Positions 60,163 to 64,000 of a DNA stretch of 64,000 nt are shown here, piece after piece. The stretch is from the NCBI GenBank assembly GCA_039029315.1, contig JBCCGK010000003.1, forward strand, positions 62,001 through 126,000, given 5' to 3'. Made by a program: the position numbers and the translations under genes. How positions within the stretch are numbered: position 1 is the first letter of the stretch; each line of letters opens with the position of its first letter. This DNA comes from JBCCCJ01 sp039029315 (lineage in GTDB: Bacteria > Bacteroidota > Bacteroidia > J057). Below the pieces are notes generated by a model that saw nothing but the letters and a program-made list of their open reading frames with translations, was not told the DNA's origin and did no database searches.

Positions 60163-61745
60163 GCTGAATCAAAAAACCTCTAACTCAGATGAGAACCACA
60201 TTGACATTCATACCATTATCCATCCTCCTATGTTTGTGCCACCTTCTTTCTGCCCAGACAGAAATCGAACCCAATGGCGACCCCCAAACTGCTACCTTTG
60301 TGCTGGAAGATTCCCTCATGTCGGGCGTGACATTCACCCCTCCTGATACATTTGCTGACCAGGACGGCTTTGTGACCTATCCCAGTTCAGATGGACGGCT
60401 GGTCATCAATTTCTCCTTTTCCAGTTCCATTCCGGCAGACTTTCACGTTAGGGCCTATCCTGCCAAGGCCCTTGAGGATTCTGTATTTGCACTTGGCAGG
60501 GCCATGGGAAATACAGAATTCCAAAACACTACGGGTACGACAGATTCCCTGGTGGTCCATTGTGTTGGATTGGATAGCCTGTACTTTCTTTTTTCCAGTG
60601 GGAATAAGAGGACGGTCAATTATCAGTTTAGCTATCGAATGATTCCCTATGGAACAGAGCCGGATCCGGAACCCAATAATGACCGTGAAGAAGCGATAGA
60701 ATTTCTGCTGGCGGATACGGTACATGGAAGAATCGGATGTAGAAATATCGTCGTCTCTAACCCAAGTTCTTTTACTCCCCGGGACGCCAACGATTACTAT
60801 TACTCTGTCATCCCTAGCAGTGGACAGTTGCGATACTATGTAGAATATTATAATCATTCTGATCCCAATCTCGCCACAAATGCCGATTTTACTACTACCC
60901 TCCTTCGGGCTCCGGGAGCTGTGGCTTTTGAAACCAGTCAGATCACAAGCACACCCCTTGGACCAGGAAAAGATACCATCATCGTAGACTGCTTACGATC
61001 ACCTGGAGACACCACTTATTTCAGAATCTCTCCTGGTAATGCACAGGGCTGCTTCAGCTACTCTTTTTACTATGAAATCATCCCTCCGGAAGTCCCCAAT
61101 GACACCGAACCCAATGATGAGCGGAAAGATGCAATACCAATTAGCCTCTCGGATACATTGACTGGGCATATTGGATACAACAGAGGCTCGGATTGGGATC
61201 AGAATGACCATTTTCGCTTTTTCGGAGATAGTAGCAAGGTTCGGATCTGGCTGGAGCTTGACAATCGCAGTGGCGATCCAGAGGCCGAAATCCGGCTGAG
61301 AACCCTGCGTGACATCACCCCAAATCTGGTACAGGATGATGTGCGAATAAAAGATCTTCCCCTGGGGAAATCTGATACAACCTGGATTACTCAATGTCTT
61401 GAAGCCGATTCCCTGATCCTGGAAGTCACAGGTTATAGAAATGAATGTGTCAGTTACAGAGTCTTTATGGAGAGATTGAATTGTCAGGCTACCAGGGTCG
61501 ATGAAGAATTGTCCTCCATGAGCATCTATCCAAATCCTGCCAGGGATCATCTCATCATAGAAGGGCTGCCTGCAGGAGCCAGGATTCGATTTCGAGATCT
61601 GCTAGGGAGGAAAATTCAGGGGGTGCAGACGGTTGATACTGCTGATCGGATCCGAGTCAGCTTGCCGGGAATTTCAGATGGCATCTTCTTCCTTGAGATC
61701 CAGACGGAGAAGGGCCAACTGTTGAAAAAGATCCTTAGACAGTAG
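60084..61745 (+). repeat. Direct duplication, copy 1
   Basis: The segment starting CCAATACCCCCAATAATGG at 60084 recurs at 61896, with the whole following gene, at a constant offset of 1812 bp. Homology ends at the gene stop codons (61745 and 63557). Upstream leader sequences are about 90% identical, the first third of the gene is much more diverged, and the middle is close to identical at protein level. Confidence 0.92.
60189..61745 (+). CDS. T9SS-secreted protein with PPC-like repeats, copy 1
   Basis: 518 residues with a signal peptide (FIPLSILLCLCHLLSAQ). Three PPC-like beta-sandwich units follow, each starting with an EPN motif: TEIEPNGDPQTATFV, EPDPEPNNDREEAIEF and NDTEPNDERKDAIPI. The C-terminal 80 residues are a T9SS type A sorting domain (MSIYPNPARDHLIIEGL ... 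GIFFLEIQTE). No enzyme domain is present; PPC domains usually accompany secreted peptidases but can stand alone. A second copy of the same length follows in tandem. Confidence 0.9.
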   Translation: MRTTLTFIPLSILLCLCHLLSAQTEIEPNGDPQTATFVLEDSLMSGVTFTPPDTFADQDGFVTYPSSDGRLVINFSFSSSIPADFHVRAYPAKALEDSVFALGRAMGNTEFQNTTGTTDSLVVHCVGLDSLYFLFSSGNKRTVNYQFSYRMIPYGTEPDPEPNNDREEAIEFLLADTVHGRIGCRNIVVSNPSSFTPRDANDYYYSVIPSSGQLRYYVEYYNHSDPNLATNADFTTTLLRAPGAVAFETSQITSTPLGPGKDTIIVDCLRSPGDTTYFRISPGNAQGCFSYSFYYEIIPPEVPNDTEPNDERKDAIPISLSDTLTGHIGYNRGSDWDQNDHFRFFGDSSKVRIWLELDNRSGDPEAEIRLRTLRDITPNLVQDDVRIKDLPLGKSDTTWITQCLEADSLILEVTGYRNECVSYRVFMERLNCQATRVDEELSSMSIYPNPARDHLIIEGLPAGARIRFRDLLGRKIQGVQTVDTADRIRVSLPGISDGIFFLEIQTEKGQLLKKILRQ

Positions 61746-61753
61746 TCCTGGCT

Positions 61754-61883
61754 GAGGCTGTCTCAAAAGGTTCCATGTTTAGAAGAACGCCAAGTCGCAA
61801 AGACGGAAAGGTGTTCATAATGAGCCTTTATTCTTCGCGTCTCTCCGTCTTTGTGTTCTATTCAGGATTTATGAGACAGCCTC
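61754..61883. mobile_element. MITE-like palindromic element at the duplication junction
   Basis: A 130-bp element with 12-bp perfect terminal inverted repeats, GAGGCTGTCTCA (61754-61765) and TGAGACAGCCTC (61872-61883). A second inner inverted repeat pairs CAAAGACGGA (61798-61807) with TCCGTCTTTG (61844-61853). No coding capacity, so any transposition would need an outside transposase. The GAGGCTGTCTCA end is of a type I recall as dispersed in Bacteroidota genomes. No target-site duplication is obvious. It lies between the stop of copy 1 and the start of copy 2. Confidence 0.75.
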
Positions 61884-61895
61884 TTCAACATTGCG

Positions 61896-63557
61896 CCAAT
61901 ACCCCCAATAATGGTGATACCTTCTCCTGAGTAAAAGGAAGAATTTTGATGATGTAAATGGCCCCTTTGGTCATACTGAATCAAAAAACCTCTAACTCAG
62001 ATGAAAACCACATCGAAACTCACGCTATTGTTCATTGTCTTGTGTTTATGCAACCTTCTTTCCGCCCAGACAGAAATCGAACCCAACGGAGCTCCCCAAA
62101 TTGCGACGCCAGTACAAGAAGACTCCCTTATGTCGGGCGTACTCTCCAATCCTCCAGGTAGCCAAAATGATTGGGATGGGTTTGTTACTTATCCTAGTTC
62201 AGATGGAAGACTTATTATCAACTACTCCTATAATAATGGAGATTCCGGAACAGACTTCACCGTGAGGGCTTACCTTGCAAAAGTGCTGGATGATTCTGCA
62301 TTTATAGCTAGTCGCACAATGGGAAATAAACAAATCACCAATACAGCTGCTGCGACGGATTCTCTGGTCGTTCATTGTGTAGGATTGGATAGTCTTTATA
62401 TTTCCTTTCATTGCGATAAGACGCCTGCTGTCCATTATCAATTCAGCTATCGGATGATCCCCTATGGCACCGAGCCGGATCTGGAACCCAATAATGCCCG
62501 TGAAGAAGCCATCGAATTTCTTCCGACTGATACGGTACATGGGAGAATCGGATGTAGAAATATCGTCGTCTCTAGCCCGACTTTTACCCCCCGGGACGCC
62601 AACGATTTCTATTACTCTGTCATCCCTAGCAGTGGACAGTTGCGATACTATGTCGAATACTACAATCATTCTGATCCCAATCTCGCGACCAATGCAGATT
62701 TTACTTCTACCCTTCTCCGTGCGCCGGGAGCTGTATCCTTTGCCACAAGTAAGATCACAAGCACACCACTCGGACCGGGAAAGGATACCATCATCGTAGA
62801 TTGCTTACGGTCGCCAGGAGATACGACATTTTTCAGAATCTCCCCTGGCAATGCCCAAGGCTGCTTCAGTTATTCCTTTTACTATGAAATCATCCCCCCG
62901 GAAGTTCCCAATGACACCGAACCCAATGATGAGCGAGAAGATGCCATCCCCATCAGCCTCTCTGATACACTGACTGGGCATATCGGATACTCCAGAGGCT
63001 CGGATTGGGATCAGAATGATCATTTTCGCTTCTTTGGCGACAGCAGCAAGGTCCGCATCTGGCTGGAGGTCGACAATCGCAGCGGCAATCCAGAGGCAGA
63101 AATCCGCTTGAGAACCCTGCGGGCCATGAGCCCAAATCTGATACAGGATGATGTTCGATGGAAAGATCTTCCACTGGGCAAATCCGATACAACTTGGATC
63201 ACGCAATGCCTGGAGGCTGATTCCCTGATCCTGGAAATCACCTCTTTTCTGAATGAATGTGTCAGTTACAGCATTTTTATGGAGAAGCTAGACTGTCAGG
63301 CGACCAGAATTGATGAAGAATTGTCCTCCATCGTTATTTATCCCAATCCTGTCAGAGATGATTTGATCATTGAAGGTCTACCTCTTACGGCCAGTATTCG
63401 ATTTCGAGATCTTCTAGGGAGAGAAATTCAGGTGATGCAGACGGGAGATTCTGCTGAACGGATTCATATTCAGTTGCCAGACATCTCCGATAGAATTTTG
63501 TTCCTTGAAATCCAGACCGAGAAAGGCAAACTGTTGAAAAAGATCCTTAGGGAGTAG
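61896..63557 (+). repeat. Direct duplication, copy 2
   Basis: Second copy of the segment at 60084-61745. It starts 12 bp after the MITE-like element. On its minus strand a 29-codon ORF (from 61973) repeats the first part of the PIN remnant and then ends in sequence unlike copy 1, so the PIN part is cut at the junction. Confidence 0.92.
62001..63557 (+). CDS. T9SS-secreted protein with PPC-like repeats, copy 2
   Basis: 518 residues, same length and layout as copy 1: a signal peptide (LTLLFIVLCLCNLLSAQ), three EPN-starting PPC-like units (TEIEPNGAPQIATPV, EPDLEPNNAREEAIEF, NDTEPNDEREDAIPI) and a T9SS type A domain (IVIYPNPVRDDLIIEGL). The region from about residue 175 to 400 is nearly identical to copy 1, whereas residues 35-150 differ greatly. 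Uneven divergence suggests selection on the first unit or gene conversion in the middle. A hairpin follows after 28 bp. Confidence 0.9.
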   Translation: MKTTSKLTLLFIVLCLCNLLSAQTEIEPNGAPQIATPVQEDSLMSGVLSNPPGSQNDWDGFVTYPSSDGRLIINYSYNNGDSGTDFTVRAYLAKVLDDSAFIASRTMGNKQITNTAAATDSLVVHCVGLDSLYISFHCDKTPAVHYQFSYRMIPYGTEPDLEPNNAREEAIEFLPTDTVHGRIGCRNIVVSSPTFTPRDANDFYYSVIPSSGQLRYYVEYYNHSDPNLATNADFTSTLLRAPGAVSFATSKITSTPLGPGKDTIIVDCLRSPGDTTFFRISPGNAQGCFSYSFYYEIIPPEVPNDTEPNDEREDAIPISLSDTLTGHIGYSRGSDWDQNDHFRFFGDSSKVRIWLEVDNRSGNPEAEIRLRTLRAMSPNLIQDDVRWKDLPLGKSDTTWITQCLEADSLILEITSFLNECVSYSIFMEKLDCQATRIDEELSSIVIYPNPVRDDLIIEGLPLTASIRFRDLLGREIQVMQTGDSAERIHIQLPDISDRILFLEIQTEKGKLLKKILRE

Positions 63558-63585
63558 ATTGCGGATCCCAAACTTGTCCTGATAA

Positions 63586-63615
63586 GACCTAACAGGTTCG
63601 CAAACCTGTTAGATC
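63586..63615 (+). terminator. Hairpin of the GACCTAACAGGTT type
   Basis: GACCTAACAGGTT (63586-63598) pairs with AACCTGTTAGATC (63603-63615) around a 4-nt CGCA loop, with one mismatch. It is followed by TTTATAAAAAA. It lies 28 bp after the copy 2 stop and works as a likely terminator; it is also a dispersed palindrome type recalled from other Bacteroidota. Confidence 0.75.
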
Positions 63616-63668
63616 TTTATAAAAAATATCAAATTCCCGATGTACATTTGGGCTCTGAATCCGAATGT

Positions 63669-64000
63669 ATGAGCAAATCTCCTACAAGTCTCAAACATCA
63701 GCCCCGACTTCTCGAGTGCATCCCCAATATCAGTGAGGGACAATATGAGAACATCATTCAGGAGGTGGCAAAAGCCGTGAAGGCAGTATCAGGTGTTCAA
63801 CTCCTTCATGTGGATGTAGGGGCTTCGGCTAATCGGACGGTTTTTACCTTCATCGGGATACCAGAAGCTGTAGTCGAAGCGGCCTTCCAATTGATCAAAA
63901 GAACTTCTGAATTGATTGATATGCGTAACCATCAGGGGGAGCATCCGCGTATGGGAGCGACGGATGTCTGCCCTTTGGTTCCTTATCGGGGGGTGAGTTT
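63669..64000 (+). CDS. ftcD: Glutamate formimidoyltransferase, N-terminal part (3' end outside window)
   Basis: The ATG at 63669 starts a frame open to the window end (110 residues). LLECIPNISEGQYENIIQEV, LLHVDVGASANRTVFTFIG and NHQGEHPRMGATDVCPLVPY are diagnostic of the formiminotransferase N-subdomain. The enzyme transfers the formimino group to tetrahydrofolate in histidine breakdown. Neighbouring hut genes lie outside the window. An out-of-frame ATG lies at 63665. Confidence 0.95.
   Translation, partial: MSKSPTSLKHQPRLLECIPNISEGQYENIIQEVAKAVKAVSGVQLLHVDVGASANRTVFTFIGIPEAVVEAAFQLIKRTSELIDMRNHQGEHPRMGATDVCPLVPYRGVS

Noticed and set aside
1..64000. CRISPR arrays, tRNA or rRNA genes
   Set aside because: No spaced short repeats of CRISPR type, and no cloverleaf or rRNA-like sequences were noticed on either strand by reading; a dedicated scan was not possible.

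Overview
The window comes from a gliding-type Bacteroidota, most probably Saprospiria-like. The evidence is a SusC/SusD pair, several proteins with type IX secretion (T9SS) C-terminal sorting domains of type A and one of type B, the gliding lipoprotein gene gldH, a one-protein hybrid two-component regulator, and promoter-like TAnnTTTG -7 elements. Base composition is moderate, with short AT-rich intergenic regions. No tRNA, rRNA, CRISPR array, prophage or complete insertion sequence was seen. This looks like ordinary chromosome with a few accessory stretches.

Layout. 1-3.8 kb: the 3' end of a SusC receptor gene, a susD gene, a strong hairpin and a small lipoprotein. 3.8-11.6 kb (minus strand): an unknown secreted protein, a DUF3179 lipoprotein, a TPR-CHAT cysteine protease-like protein and a T9SS subtilase. 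11.9-16.6 kb (plus): holB, an unknown secreted protein, ricT and gldH, followed by a convergent YfhO membrane protein gene. 19.3-24.3 kb (minus): a nucleotide-sugar operon (DegT aminotransferase, UDP-glucose dehydrogenase, UDP-glucuronate decarboxylase-type SDR, rfbC, rfbA). 24.6-29.1 kb (plus): an outer-membrane protein, a lipoprotein with an extremely Cys-rich tail behind an 18-T tract, waaA, a small secreted protein and ilvE. 29.3-34.9 kb (minus): an M6-like metalloprotease with a beta-helix-like tail, a TPR protein and a PstS-like lipoprotein. 35-42 kb: a PKD/T9SS type B protein, a SPOR protein, a Na+/Ca2+ exchanger, a beta-barrel candidate, cinA and a 2-oxoacid dehydrogenase E2.

42-60 kb is the most accessory-looking part. 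It holds a 1313-residue hybrid two-component regulator with no SusCD next to it, a toxin- or injection-effector-like protein of unknown function, and two secreted propeller proteins, one broken by a frameshift at an A5 run. It also holds a caspase-like protease fused to a seven-repeat propeller, a DksA-type zinc finger protein, and a propeller sensor kinase paired with a LuxR-type response regulator. 59.9-63.6 kb contains a truncated PIN-domain (VapC-like) remnant and a 1.66-kb direct duplication of a T9SS gene. The two copies are joined by a 130-bp MITE-like inverted-repeat element. The window ends inside a glutamate formimidoyltransferase gene.

Taken together the genes concern the cell envelope: nutrient uptake, secreted proteases and propellers, LPS/polysaccharide precursors and gliding/T9SS, with a few housekeeping genes between. 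The points that most deserve a second look are the duplication/MITE/PIN-remnant locus, the Cys-rich lipoprotein behind its long T tract, the propeller-caspase, the toxin-like protein after the orphan HTCS, the frameshifted Delta-60 gene, and a CinA whose deamidase active site looks degraded.
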